Shown here piece by piece: positions 7,963-15,242 of a DNA stretch of 64,000 nt. Below the pieces are notes generated by a model, which was not told where the DNA came from, did not search any database, and saw nothing but the letters and a program-made list of their open reading frames with translations. The stretch comes from Chersky-840 sp050011815 (GTDB taxonomy: Bacteria > Actinomycetota > Acidimicrobiia > Acidimicrobiales > UBA8190), in the NCBI GenBank assembly GCA_050011815.1, contig JBEKIJ010000001.1:1-64000 (forward strand). The letters are read 5' to 3'. Position 1 is the stretch's first letter. Each line of letters begins with the position of its first letter. The position numbers were made by a program, and so were the translations under genes.

Positions 7963-7968
7963 ACGATA
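7963..7968 (-). promoter_or_regulatory. -10 element of a probable leaderless promoter for yajQ
   Basis: On the minus strand TATCGT is followed by 6 nt and then the ATG at 7956. There is no Shine-Dalgarno sequence and no convincing -35. Confidence 0.5.
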
Positions 7969-8038
7969 GTGCCGTGCTCGCTCAGGTCGGTGAGGCCCCC
8001 GGCGTCCGGGCCGGCCCGCCGATGGTGGTCCCCGGCGG

Positions 8039-8113
8039 GATCTGGGGCCGGGGAGGCCGTTGCGATCTGGGGGCGGGGAGGCCCTCGCCATCTGGGGCGT
8101 GGGAGGCCCTCGC
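8039..8113. repeat. Three 25-bp tandem repeats upstream of tRNA-Tyr
   Basis: Units at 8039-8063, 8064-8088 and 8089-8113 share the pattern (g/c)atctggggnnggggaggccnt(c/t)gc and differ at only a few positions. A fourth unit degenerates after its first few bases (gatatgg, 8114-8120), where it supplies the TATGGT -10-like hexamer at 8116-8121 just before tRNA-Tyr. The array lies between the divergent yajQ and tRNA-Tyr. It is too short, and has no spacers, to be CRISPR. Confidence 0.8.
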
Positions 8114-8131
8114 GATATGGTCTCGCCTCGC

Positions 8132-8213
<82 letters not shown>

Positions 8214-8264
8214 CGCTTCGCCCCCCATGTCTTGCCCAATTGCTCCTGGGGCCCGGGGTGACAC

Positions 8265-8292
8265 TTGCCGGGACGGTTACGTTCATTACAAT
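8265..8292 (+). promoter_or_regulatory. Sigma-A promoter of the mptB-like gene
   Basis: TTGCCG (8265-8270), a 16-nt spacer and TACAAT (8287-8292). This is one of the best matches to consensus in the window. It predicts a leader of about 105 nt before the ATG at 8404. It lies downstream of tRNA-Tyr, so it serves the mannosyltransferase gene only. Confidence 0.7.
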
Positions 8293-8403
8293 GCCGTTAC
8301 GAATGTGTCCGAGTCGCATCCTCCCGGTCCGGCGGAGGGGGGAGCGGCCGCAGGCGGAGACTCACCACTCGGTGACGGTCAACTTCGGGCGAGGGTCGAA
8401 ACG

Positions 8404-10104
8404 ATGGGTCTAATGGGAAGGACCGCCGTGTCTGTACGCGGCTTCGATCCTTCGGCGATCCCCGTGGTGGGGCGGACCCTCGACCGCTTGACCATCTGGG
8501 ACGAGGCCGTGCGGCGGCGGTGGCCCTTCAGCGCCCTCGTCGGTCCCGACCTCGAGCCGGGGTCCGTGAACGGCGACGGCTCGCGCCTGCTCGTCCGGCC
8601 CGCCATCCTCGGGTTCATCGCCGTGAGCGCCATCATGCTCGGGTCGGTCCCCCAGGGATCGCCCTTCGTCTTGAAGTTGCCGGGCGCGTGGTTCTTCGGT
8701 GTCCCCGCCGTGGGGACGACGGCCAAGGCGCCGCTCAACTTCCTCGGGCTGGTCGCCATGTACGGCGGCCTCGTGCTCTTCATGCGGGTCTGGTACGGGT
8801 TGATCCGGACCCTGTCGCAGGTGAAGGGGGTGCCGGTCCGCAAGCTCGTGATAGTGCTGGCGCTGTGGATCGTCCCGTTGCTGCTGGCCCCCCCGTTGTT
8901 CAGCCGCGACATCTACAGCTACGCGGCGCAGGGCGAGATGATGAGCCACCACATCAGCCCGTACCACTACGGCCCCGGCGTCCTCGGCGCCACCCCGTCG
9001 GAGTCGTTGGTCGATCCTCTGTGGAAGAACACGCCGGTGCCCTACGGGCCGCTGTTCATGGAGACCGACGGCTTCCTCACGAGCGCTTCGGGACACAACG
9101 AGCTGGTCGACCTGACGCTGTTGCGGCTCCTGGCCGTGGTGGGTGTCGGGCTCATGGCCATGGCGGTCCCGTCGTTGGCTCGCAGCCTGGGACGAGATCC
9201 GTCCTACGCCTTCACGGTGGCCGTGCTCAACCCCGTCACGATCCTGCATCTGGTGGGGGGTGCCCACAACGATGCCCTCATGCTCGGCCTGCTCATGGCC
9301 GGCCTGGCCGTGGCCCGTCGGAACAGACCGGTGTTGGGCATCGTGCTGTGCTCGCTGGCCGCGGCGGTGAAGGTCCCGGCCGCGCTGGGCGTCCTCTACA
9401 TCGGCTGGGACTGGTTGGGCACCGGTCTGCCCGTGCGCGCCCGGATACGACCCGTGGTGACCGCGGGGTTGATCGCCGTCGCGGTGATGGGGGCGTTGTC
9501 GATCGTCACGGGGCTCGGCTGGAGCTGGGTGTTGAACCTGTCCACCCCGGGGACGGTCCGGTCATGGGTGGCTCCGGCCACCGGCGCGGGGATCTTCCTC
9601 ACCGACCTCGCCCATCTGGTGGGGATAGGGGTGCCCCTGCACACCACGCTGTCGTTGACCCGGTTCATCGGGGTCCTGGCCGCCTGTGGCTTCGCGGTCT
9701 GGATGCTGCTGCGGTCGGACCGGATCGGGGCGCTGCGGGCCATGGGTCTGTCGATGCTCGTCATCGTGGCGCTCGGACCCGTGGTCCAGCCGTGGTACCT
9801 GTCGTGGGGCCTCGTCGTGCTGGCGCCGGTGGCGACGGGCAAGGTCCGGACCCTGATCGTGGGATCGTCGATCGCGGCGGCCTTCATCGGTCTGCCCGCC
9901 GGACGGCAGTTGGTGTCGGGCCTCTTCTCGGCCGACCCGCTCACCGTGGCGGTGGCGCTACTGGTCTGCCTCGCCATCTTGACGGTGCCCCTCTCGCCCT
10001 TCGACCGGGAGCACCTGCTGGCCCGGTGGCGCCGGAGCGGCGGCGGGAGCTCGGGACCACACGCCGGAGAGCCCGTGGTGTCGCTCGATTACGCCGAGGC
10101 CTGA
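8404..10104 (+). CDS. mptB: Polyprenol-phosphomannose-dependent alpha-1,6-mannosyltransferase, MptB-like
   Basis: A 566-residue polytopic GT-C glycosyltransferase with about 12-13 hydrophobic segments. The conserved first extracytoplasmic loop reads SRDIYSYAAQGEM followed by ISPYHYGP. The Asp of RDIYSYA is the expected catalytic residue of this fold, which uses a polyprenyl-phosphate sugar donor. MptA/MptB enzymes extend the alpha-1,6-mannan core of lipomannan in Mycobacteriales, and distant homologues occur more widely in actinobacteria, so the symbol is a family label. The start is ATG 8404, with GAGGG 8 nt upstream; ATG 8413 is an alternative. The stop is 1 bp from the convergent GNAT gene. 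The acceptor glycolipid is unknown. Confidence 0.8.
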   Translation: MGLMGRTAVSVRGFDPSAIPVVGRTLDRLTIWDEAVRRRWPFSALVGPDLEPGSVNGDGSRLLVRPAILGFIAVSAIMLGSVPQGSPFVLKLPGAWFFGVPAVGTTAKAPLNFLGLVAMYGGLVLFMRVWYGLIRTLSQVKGVPVRKLVIVLALWIVPLLLAPPLFSRDIYSYAAQGEMMSHHISPYHYGPGVLGATPSESLVDPLWKNTPVPYGPLFMETDGFLTSASGHNELVDLTLLRLLAVVGVGLMAMAVPSLARSLGRDPSYAFTVAVLNPVTILHLVGGAHNDALMLGLLMAGLAVARRNRPVLGIVLCSLAAAVKVPAALGVLYIGWDWLGTGLPVRARIRPVVTAGLIAVAVMGALSIVTGLGWSWVLNLSTPGTVRSWVAPATGAGIFLTDLAHLVGIGVPLHTTLSLTRFIGVLAACGFAVWMLLRSDRIGALRAMGLSMLVIVALGPVVQPWYLSWGLVVLAPVATGKVRTLIVGSSIAAAFIGLPAGRQLVSGLFSADPLTVAVALLVCLAILTVPLSPFDREHLLARWRRSGGGSSGPHAGEPVVSLDYAEA

Positions 10105-10105
10105 G

Positions 10106-10591
10106 TCACAGCATCCGCTGCAGGACCGCCACGTCGATCCAGCGGCCGAACTTGCGCCCCACCTCGCGCTCGACACCGACAGCGGTGAAGCCACAGGCCC
10201 GGTGCAGCGCGATCGAGGGCTCGTTGTCACCCGAGACGCGGGCGATCACGGTGTGGAACCCGCGCGCCACCGCCAGCCGCATCAGCTCGTCGAGGAGGAG
10301 CCGGCCCACCCCCTTGCCCCGCCACGAGCTCTCGACGTAGAGGGAGTCCTCGACGGTCGTGGCGTAGGCGGCGCGGTCGCGAAATGGGGAGAGGGACCCG
10401 AATCCGACGACGAGGGGTCCTTCGGTGGCGACGACCGCCGGGTGGGCGCCCTGGTGGCGGGCGACCCACGAGCGCTGCTCCTCGGCCGACCGGGGCTTGA
10501 GATCGAACGTGACGGTGGACCCGATGACCTCGGCGTTGTAGATCACGCGGATGGCCTCGGCATCCTCCTGGCGCGCCAGCCGGACCTCCAT
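10106..10591 (-). CDS. GNAT N-acetyltransferase, phosphinothricin/methionine-sulfoximine type
   Basis: A 161-residue GNAT-fold enzyme. It begins with VRLARQEDAEAIRVIYN and has the Pat/Bar/MnaT-like segment STVTFDLKPRSAEEQ. The acetyl-CoA pyrophosphate loop is in ESSWRGKGVGRLLL, and GFTAVGVEREVGRKFGRW closes the domain. Relatives acetylate phosphinothricin, methionine sulfoximine or similar amino acids, often as detoxification of host metabolites; the natural substrate here is unknown. A TACCAT hexamer ends 6 nt before the ATG, which suggests a leaderless transcript. It is convergent with the mannosyltransferase gene and stands alone. Confidence 0.88.
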   Translation of the reverse strand: MEVRLARQEDAEAIRVIYNAEVIGSTVTFDLKPRSAEEQRSWVARHQGAHPAVVATEGPLVVGFGSLSPFRDRAAYATTVEDSLYVESSWRGKGVGRLLLDELMRLAVARGFHTVIARVSGDNEPSIALHRACGFTAVGVEREVGRKFGRWIDVAVLQRML

Positions 10592-10597
10592 CGGACG

Positions 10598-10603
10598 ATG
10601 GTA
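10598..10603 (-). promoter_or_regulatory. -10 element of a probable leaderless promoter for the GNAT gene
   Basis: On the minus strand TACCAT is followed by 6 nt and then the ATG at 10591. No Shine-Dalgarno sequence is present. Confidence 0.45.
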
Positions 10604-10729
10604 CCGGCGGCGAGTTCACCGACGCCCGGGACGTCGCCGAGCTCCGGGCCCCCGTCGGGGACGGGCGGCCGCTTCGGCCCGGCCCCGGCACAGAACCCCA
10701 GGCCCACGAGGGAGCAAAGACGTCGCGAC

Positions 10730-10735
10730 TATGCT
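10730..10735 (+). promoter_or_regulatory. -10 element for the tRNA-Thr/tRNA-Met/rpmG unit
   Basis: TATGCT lies 25 nt before the first base of tRNA-Thr, a normal distance for a tRNA promoter. The matching -35 region is not convincing. Confidence 0.4.
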
Positions 10736-10760
10736 CGTCCGGCGCGCAGGTGCCGTGTCC

Positions 10761-10833
10761 GCCCCCTTAGCTCAGTCGGCAGAGCACAGCCATGGTAAGG
10801 CTGGTGTCGTCGGTTCGATTCCGACAGGGGGCT
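10761..10833 (+). tRNA. tRNA-Thr (GGT)
   Basis: 73 nt. The acceptor stem GCCCCCT pairs with AGGGGGC. The anticodon stem CAGCC/GGCTG closes the loop atGGTaa. The T-arm carries GGTTCGATTCC. CCA is not encoded. It is 7 nt upstream of tRNA-Met and probably on the same transcript. Confidence 0.95.
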
Positions 10834-10840
10834 CGCCCCT

Positions 10841-10917
10841 GGCGGCGTAGCTCAGTTGGTCAGAGCACACGGCTCATAATCGTGTTGTCGCGGGTTCGAG
10901 TCCCGCCGCCGCTACCA
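10841..10917 (+). tRNA. tRNA-Met (CAT), elongator
   Basis: 77 nt including an encoded CCA. The acceptor stem GGCGGCG pairs with CGCCGCT. The anticodon stem CACGG/TCGTG closes ctCATaa. There is no C1-A72 mismatch and no run of three G-C pairs in the anticodon stem, so this is not the initiator. An Ile tRNA with a lysidine-modified CAT anticodon cannot be wholly excluded, but it fits less well. Confidence 0.85.
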
Positions 10918-10972
10918 AGCCTGAGGGAAACGGCCTCCGCCCCCGTGCGGAGGCTCGAGAAGGAGCACAGCT

Positions 10973-11137
10973 ATGGCGAAGAACGAGAAGCGGGTGCAGG
11001 TCACGCTGGCCTGCGAGGTCTGCAAGCGCCGCAACTACATCACCATGAAGAACAAGCAGAACGACCGGGAGCGGATCGAGCTGACCAAGTTCTGCCGCTG
11101 GGACCGCCAGCACACGCTCCACAAAGAGACCCGCTGA
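10973..11137 (+). CDS. rpmG: 50S ribosomal protein L33
   Basis: A 54-residue protein starting MAKNEKRVQVTLACEVCK and ending HTLHKETR, the L33 pattern. It sits in the large subunit near the E site. The first zinc pair is intact (Cys14, Cys17). The second pair, normally Cys-x2-Cys, reads C41-R-W-D44, so the fourth ligand is Asp or is lost. The Shine-Dalgarno sequence AGAAGGAG is about 8 nt before the ATG. It lies between tRNA-Met and tRNA-Trp, ahead of secE, a common actinobacterial layout. Confidence 0.95.
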   Translation: MAKNEKRVQVTLACEVCKRRNYITMKNKQNDRERIELTKFCRWDRQHTLHKETR

Positions 11138-11291
11138 CCGATGGAGGGGGCGGGGGGACCCGCGGCCGGCGGCCCCGCCGGCACGCTCGTCCTGGGCTCG
11201 GACGCCGTCGGGAGACCTGGCGCGGCCGGTGATAACCTCACTGACCGGCCCCCTTGGCCGCCTGGGCGGTGACCGGTGTCCTGGCCGCCGA

Positions 11292-11367
11292 AGGGCAGTA
11301 GCTCAATTGGTAGAGCACCGGTCTCCAAAACCGGCGGTTGGGGGTTCGAGTCCCTCCTGCCCTGCCA
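11292..11367 (+). tRNA. tRNA-Trp (CCA)
   Basis: 76 nt including an encoded 3' CCA. The acceptor stem AGGGCAG pairs with CTGCCCT. The anticodon stem CCGGT/ACCGG closes the loop ctCCAaa. The T-arm is GGGGG-TTCGAGT-CCCTC with one mismatch or wobble. It lies 27 nt upstream of the secE start. TAACCT at 11233-11238 is a possible -10. Confidence 0.95.
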
Positions 11368-11394
11368 TCTGGCCGTCGAAAGGCGTGCGAAGCC

Positions 11395-11703
11395 GTGAAC
11401 CGTGAGATGAAGCGCATGATGCAGCGCCAAGGGCAGATCGAGGCCGACGGCTCCCCCGCGACCCGACGGCAGCCGCCTCCCCGGAGCCGCCCTGTGGTCC
11501 AGACCGAGACCTCGGTCTTCGGCCGCATCGCCGAGTTCTTCCGTGAGGTCCGGTCCGAGCTCCGGCAAGTGGCGTGGCCCACCCGCAAGGAAGTGGCGAA
11601 CTCCGCCACCATCGTCTTCATCACCCTGGTCCTGCTGGTCAGCCTGATCTTCTTGCTCAACTACGCCTTCTCCCACGCCGTCATCTTCCTGTTCAAGTCA
11701 TGA
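11395..11703 (+). CDS. secE: Preprotein translocase subunit SecE
   Basis: A 102-residue SecE with an extended basic, Pro-rich N-terminus and a single C-terminal membrane helix (about residues 71-92). The SecE signature is FFREVRSELRQVAWPTRKEV, just before the helix. It clamps SecY in the translocation channel. GTG 11395 is preferred, with AAAGG upstream; ATG 11407 is possible. The open frame extends back into tRNA-Trp and is not coding there. The stop overlaps the nusG start (ATGA), so the two are likely translationally coupled. Confidence 0.92.
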   Translation: MNREMKRMMQRQGQIEADGSPATRRQPPPRSRPVVQTETSVFGRIAEFFREVRSELRQVAWPTRKEVANSATIVFITLVLLVSLIFLLNYAFSHAVIFLFKS

Positions 11704-12563
11704 GCGATCCCGAACTCGAGCCCGGGGAGGACCTCGGGGCCTCTGCTGCGCCCTCGATGGCCCCGTCCCTCGACGCCGACGCACCGCCGGCCACCGTCGA
11801 CGGGGCCGAGGCCGGGACCGACCTCGACCCCGAGCCGGCTCCGACAGACGATGTCGCCCCCGTCGAGGTGAGCGCCGCGCTCTCGGGCGACGCCGAGGAC
11901 AACGGCCACGTGGCCGGAGACGTGGTCGAGGAGCAGGTCGAGGAGAAGATCGAAGGACCGGGCTGGGACAACGACGACGAGGACGAGGGACCCCCCGTCG
12001 TCGTCGAGAGCCCCTACGACCGGCCGGGACGCTGGTTCGTGGTCCACACCTACGCGGGCTACGAGAACAAGGTGAAGTCCAACCTCGAGAGCAGGATCGT
12101 CTCGATGAACATGGAGGACCGGATCTTCGAGGTCGTGATCCCCATGGAGGACGTCGTCGAGTTCAAGAACGGCAAGAAGGTCGTGGTCCAGAAGAAGGTG
12201 TTCCCCGGCTATCTCCTGACCCGCTGCGACCTCGACGACGACTCGTGGTCGGTCATCCGCAACACCCCCGGGGTCACCGGGTTCGTCGGTCCCGGGACCA
12301 AGCCCATGCCGTTGTCCCGCCGCGAGGTGGAGAGCATCCTCCAGGTCAAGGTGGAGGGTGGTGCCGAGCCCATCAAGAAGACGCGGCCCCGCCTGGAGTA
12401 CGAGGTGGGCGAGACGGTCCGGGTCAAAGAGGGGCCCTTCGCCGACTTCTCGGGCCAGATCGACGAGATCAACGAGGACCAGCTGAAGCTGAAGGTGCTC
12501 GTCAACATCTTCGGCCGGGAGACCCCGGTCGAGCTCGAATTCAGCCAGGTCGCCAAGCTCTAG
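11700..12563 (+). CDS. nusG: Transcription termination/antitermination protein NusG
   Basis: A 287-residue NusG. The NGN domain starts near residue 109 (RWFVVHTYAGYENKVK), with FPGYLLTRCD and the VTGFVG segment. The KOW domain begins near VKEGPFADFSGQI and ends the protein. NusG binds the RNA polymerase clamp helices and contacts Rho or ribosomal protein S10. About 105 residues ahead of the NGN domain are a low-complexity acidic extension (Asp, Glu, Ala, Pro), much longer than in E. coli and of the kind seen in actinobacteria. It overlaps secE by 4 nt and precedes rplK. Confidence 0.95.
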   Translation: MSDPELEPGEDLGASAAPSMAPSLDADAPPATVDGAEAGTDLDPEPAPTDDVAPVEVSAALSGDAEDNGHVAGDVVEEQVEEKIEGPGWDNDDEDEGPPVVVESPYDRPGRWFVVHTYAGYENKVKSNLESRIVSMNMEDRIFEVVIPMEDVVEFKNGKKVVVQKKVFPGYLLTRCDLDDDSWSVIRNTPGVTGFVGPGTKPMPLSRREVESILQVKVEGGAEPIKKTRPRLEYEVGETVRVKEGPFADFSGQIDEINEDQLKLKVLVNIFGRETPVELEFSQVAKL

Positions 12564-12584
12564 CCCGCCAGGAGGCTCCCCGTC

Positions 12585-13019
12585 ATGCCCCCCAAGAAGA
12601 AAAAGGTCCTCGCCGTCGTGAAGATCCAGCTCCCCGCGGGGGGCGCCACGCCCGCGCCCCCGGTCGGCACCGCGCTCGGGCCGCACGGCGTGCAGACCAT
12701 GGAGTTCTGCAAGCAGTACAACGCGGCGACCGAGAACCAGCGGGGCACGATCGTGCCCGTCGAGATCACCATCTACGAGGACCGCTCCTTCAGCTTCGTG
12801 CTCAAGACCCCGCCCACCCCGGCCCTGATCCGCGAGGCGGTGGGGATCGCCAAGGGAGCCACCGCCGCGGGCCGTGAGCGGGCCGGGTCCATCACCGACG
12901 CCCAGATCGCCCAGATCGCCACCGTGAAGCTGCCCGACCTCAACACCGACGACCTCGATGCCGCCAAGCGCCAGGTGGCGGGCACGGCCCGCTCCATGGG
13001 CATCGCCGTCGAGGGCTGA
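12585..13019 (+). CDS. rplK: 50S ribosomal protein L11
   Basis: 144 residues, standard length. The N-terminal domain has the KIQLPAGGATPAPPVG methyl-acceptor and proline helix region and GVQTMEFCKQYN. The C-terminal rRNA-binding domain ends with ARSMGIAVEG. L11 forms the stalk base with 23S rRNA helices 43/44, binds release and elongation factors, and is the thiopeptide target. The Shine-Dalgarno sequence AGGAGG lies before the ATG. It is in operon with nusG and rplA. Confidence 0.97.
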   Translation: MPPKKKKVLAVVKIQLPAGGATPAPPVGTALGPHGVQTMEFCKQYNAATENQRGTIVPVEITIYEDRSFSFVLKTPPTPALIREAVGIAKGATAAGRERAGSITDAQIAQIATVKLPDLNTDDLDAAKRQVAGTARSMGIAVEG

Positions 13020-13060
13020 CGGCCCGGCGGCACGGCAAAGACGAGGAAGAGGAGCCCGAC

Positions 13061-13780
13061 GTGCAAAAAGGCAAGAAATACCGGGCCGCGCTCGAGAATT
13101 TCGACCGGCAACATCTCTACGGCCCGGCCGAGGCGGTCGCCCTGGTGAAGGAGCTGGCCCCGGCCAAGTTCGACGAGACCATCGAGCTCGCCGTCCGGCT
13201 CGGGGTGGATCCCCGCAAGGCCGACCAGATCGTGCGGGGGACGTTGAGCCTGCCGGCCGGCACCGGGCGCACCGCCCGGGTGGTGGCCTTCGCCCAGGGC
13301 GACGCGGCGGCCGAGGCCCGTGCCGCCGGTGCCGACGAGGTCGGTGCCGACGACCTGGTGGCCAAGATCGAGGGCGGATTCCTGGACTTCGACGTGGCCA
13401 TCGCCACCCCCGACATGATGGGCCAGGTCGGCAAGCTGGGTCGGGTCCTCGGTCCCCGAGGGCTCATGCCCAACCCCAAGACCGGCACGGTCACCACCGA
13501 CGTCGGCAAGGCCGTGGTCGAGTTCAAGGGGGGACGCGTCGAGTACCGAACCGACAAGGTCGGGAACGTCCATGTCCGGGCGGGCAAGGTGTCGTTCACG
13601 GTCGAGCAGTTGCTGCAGAACGTCCACGCCGTGATCGAGGAATTGATGCGGGCGAAGCCGGCCGCGGCCAAGGGCCGCTACCTGCGGGGGGTGACGGTCT
13701 CCTCCACCATGGGCCCCGGGGTCCACATCGACCCGGCCCGCGCCCGGGAGCACGACGAGGACCTCGCCGCCACGGCGTAG
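13061..13780 (+). CDS. rplA: 50S ribosomal protein L1
   Basis: 239 residues. It contains the L1 signature regions DFDVAIATPDMMGQVGKLGR, LGPRGLMPNPKTGTV and EFKGGRVEYR. L1 forms the mobile stalk beside the E site and can repress its own L11-L1 mRNA. It starts GTG with a purine-rich GAGGAAGAGGAG upstream. The gap of 240 nt to rplJ holds a structured leader. Confidence 0.97.
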   Translation: MQKGKKYRAALENFDRQHLYGPAEAVALVKELAPAKFDETIELAVRLGVDPRKADQIVRGTLSLPAGTGRTARVVAFAQGDAAAEARAAGADEVGADDLVAKIEGGFLDFDVAIATPDMMGQVGKLGRVLGPRGLMPNPKTGTVTTDVGKAVVEFKGGRVEYRTDKVGNVHVRAGKVSFTVEQLLQNVHAVIEELMRAKPAAAKGRYLRGVTVSSTMGPGVHIDPARAREHDEDLAATA

Positions 13781-13815
13781 GGAGCGGTTCTTCGTGGCGT
13801 AGTAGATTCACCCGG

Positions 13816-13910
13816 CGACCTCTTCGGGGGTCGGGGACATGAGATCGAGTAGTTGCCGTCGCCGTAGACCTCCGGTCACGCCCTCGGGCGTCGAAGGGGC
13901 TTCCGAGCCC
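13816..13910 (+). promoter_or_regulatory. Structured leader between rplA and rplJ
   Basis: The 240-nt gap contains three hairpins: CGACCTC-ttcg-GGGGTCG (13816-13833, a UUCG tetraloop on a C-G closing pair), ACGCCC-tc-GGGCGT (13878-13891) and GGGCT-tccg-AGCCC (13897-13910). No T-tract follows the first, so it is not a classic terminator. In many bacteria an L10(L12)4-binding leader precedes rplJ, and the position fits that role. I cannot confirm the L10-binding kink-turn by eye. Confidence 0.5.
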
Positions 13911-14020
13911 GCCTGACCAGGTGACGAACGTGAACTCGGTGGGGCCTGCGCCCTGCTCGGTGGACGCGATGACGGCATGAGGTGAGCGGTGCCGCACCGT
14001 TCCGAGCACGGGAGTCGATG

Positions 14021-14761
14021 ATGGAGAACCCCAGGCCGCAGAAGGTGGCCGTCGTGACAGAGGTGCGAGAGCGCCTCGAGGCCGCCGATGCGGCCATCCT
14101 GACCGAGTACCGGGGACTGACCGTCGCCGAGCTGGCCGAATTGCGACAGGCCCTCCGGGCGGCGGGAGGCGACTACAAGGTCTACAAGAACACCCTGGTC
14201 AAGCTGGCCATAGCCGGTGGTCGCCATGAGGCGCTGGGACCGCTCTTGGAGGGCCCCACCGCCATCGCCTTCGTCTCGGGTGAAGTGAGTGCGGCCGCCA
14301 AGGCCCTTCGTGACTACGCCCGGACCTATCCGAACCTGGTGATCAAGGGGGGCCTGCACGGGGAAGGGTTCCTGTCGACCCAGGAGCTGGGCGTCCTGGC
14401 CGACCTGCCCTCGCGCGACGTGCTTCTGGCGCAGCTGGCCGGGACCATCGTCGCCCCCCTCCGCCAGTTCGCCGGCCTCTTGCAGGCGCTTCCCCGCAAC
14501 CTCGCCTACGGGATGTCCGCCCTGCTCGACCAGCGTGGCGGTGCCCCCGTCGAGGCCGGCACGGACTCGGAGCCGGCCGCCGAGGCCGAGACCACCACCG
14601 AGGTCACGGCCGAATCCGAGGTCACGGTCGAATCCGAGGTCACGGCCGAGGCCGATGCCACGGCGAGCCCCGAGGCATCAGCCGAGCCTGAGGCGACTGC
14701 CGAGCCCGAGGCATCCGCCGAACCGGAGGCAGCGGCCGAGACCGACCCCGGGGCAGGCTGA
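14021..14761 (+). CDS. rplJ: 50S ribosomal protein L10 with long acidic tail
   Basis: 246 residues. The L10 core (about 1-178) is clear: KVAVVTEVRERLEAADAAIL, EYRGLTVAELAELR and YKVYKNTLVKLA at the N-terminus, then LQALPRNLAYGMSALLDQ at the C-terminal helix that carries L7/L12 dimers. About 67 further residues of Glu/Ala/Thr/Pro repeats follow, far beyond the usual 165-180 residue length. Adjacent ATGs at 14018 and 14021 compete; GGAG at 14011 is better spaced for 14021. It is followed by rplL, its stalk partner. Confidence 0.95.
   Translation: MENPRPQKVAVVTEVRERLEAADAAILTEYRGLTVAELAELRQALRAAGGDYKVYKNTLVKLAIAGGRHEALGPLLEGPTAIAFVSGEVSAAAKALRDYARTYPNLVIKGGLHGEGFLSTQELGVLADLPSRDVLLAQLAGTIVAPLRQFAGLLQALPRNLAYGMSALLDQRGGAPVEAGTDSEPAAEAETTTEVTAESEVTVESEVTAEADATASPEASAEPEATAEPEASAEPEAAAETDPGAG
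14600..14653 (+). repeat. Three 18-bp in-frame repeats in the rplJ tail
   Basis: Units at 14600-14617, 14618-14635 and 14636-14653 encode EVTAES, EVTVES and EVTAEA. The next 100 bp continue with shorter, decayed Ala-Ser-Pro-Glu repeats. The pattern suggests growth of the L10 tail by in-frame duplication. Confidence 0.8.
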
Positions 14762-14822
14762 GCAGGCCCCGGCCCCTCCCAGACCCTCTAACCATCGAGT
14801 AACGCAAAGGAGCAAAGCCACC

Positions 14823-15215
14823 ATGGCTACCAAGATCAGCAAAGACGACATCCTCGAGGGCATCGCCAACCTCTCGGTCCTCGAGCTCTCCGAGCTCCTG
14901 AAGGACTTCGAGGAGAAGTTCGGAGTGACGGCCGCCGCACCCGCGGCCGTGGCGGCCGCCCCGGCCGCCGGCGGCGGTGGCGACGCGGGGGGCGAGGACG
15001 AGAAGTCCGAGTTCGACGTCATCCTCAACGCCGCGGGCGACAAGAAGATCCAGGTCATCAAGGAGGTCCGGTCCCTCACGAGCCTCGGCCTCAAAGAGGC
15101 CAAGGACCTGGTCGACTCCGCCCCCAAGCCCGTCCTGGAGCGGGTCTCGAAGGAGGACGCCGACAAGGCCAAGGCCCAGCTCGAAGAGGCTGGGGCGACC
15201 GTCGAGGTCAAGTAG
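14823..15215 (+). CDS. rplL: 50S ribosomal protein L7/L12
   Basis: 130 residues. The N-terminal dimerisation and L10-binding helix pair (ILEGIANLSVLELSELLKDF) is followed by an Ala/Gly-rich hinge (about 36-58). The C-terminal factor-binding domain contains KIQVIKEVRSLTSLGLKEAK and ends GATVEVK. Several copies form the stalk that recruits EF-Tu and EF-G. The Shine-Dalgarno sequence AAAGGAG is about 9 nt before the ATG. Confidence 0.97.
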   Translation: MATKISKDDILEGIANLSVLELSELLKDFEEKFGVTAAAPAAVAAAPAAGGGGDAGGEDEKSEFDVILNAAGDKKIQVIKEVRSLTSLGLKEAKDLVDSAPKPVLERVSKEDADKAKAQLEEAGATVEVK

Positions 15216-15242
15216 CCGGGCCGCCACGGAGCGTCGGAGTGC

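Noticed and set aside
8039..8113. A CRISPR-like array near tRNA-Tyr
   Set aside because: The units are directly abutted with no spacers, and no cas genes are nearby.
10841..10917. Initiator tRNA-fMet
   Set aside because: There is no C1-A72 mismatch and no three G-C pairs at the base of the anticodon loop; the elongator form fits.
13788..13808. A promoter (TTCTTC...TAGATT) before rplJ
   Set aside because: The spacer is only 9 nt, and no other -35 fits the TAGATT hexamer.
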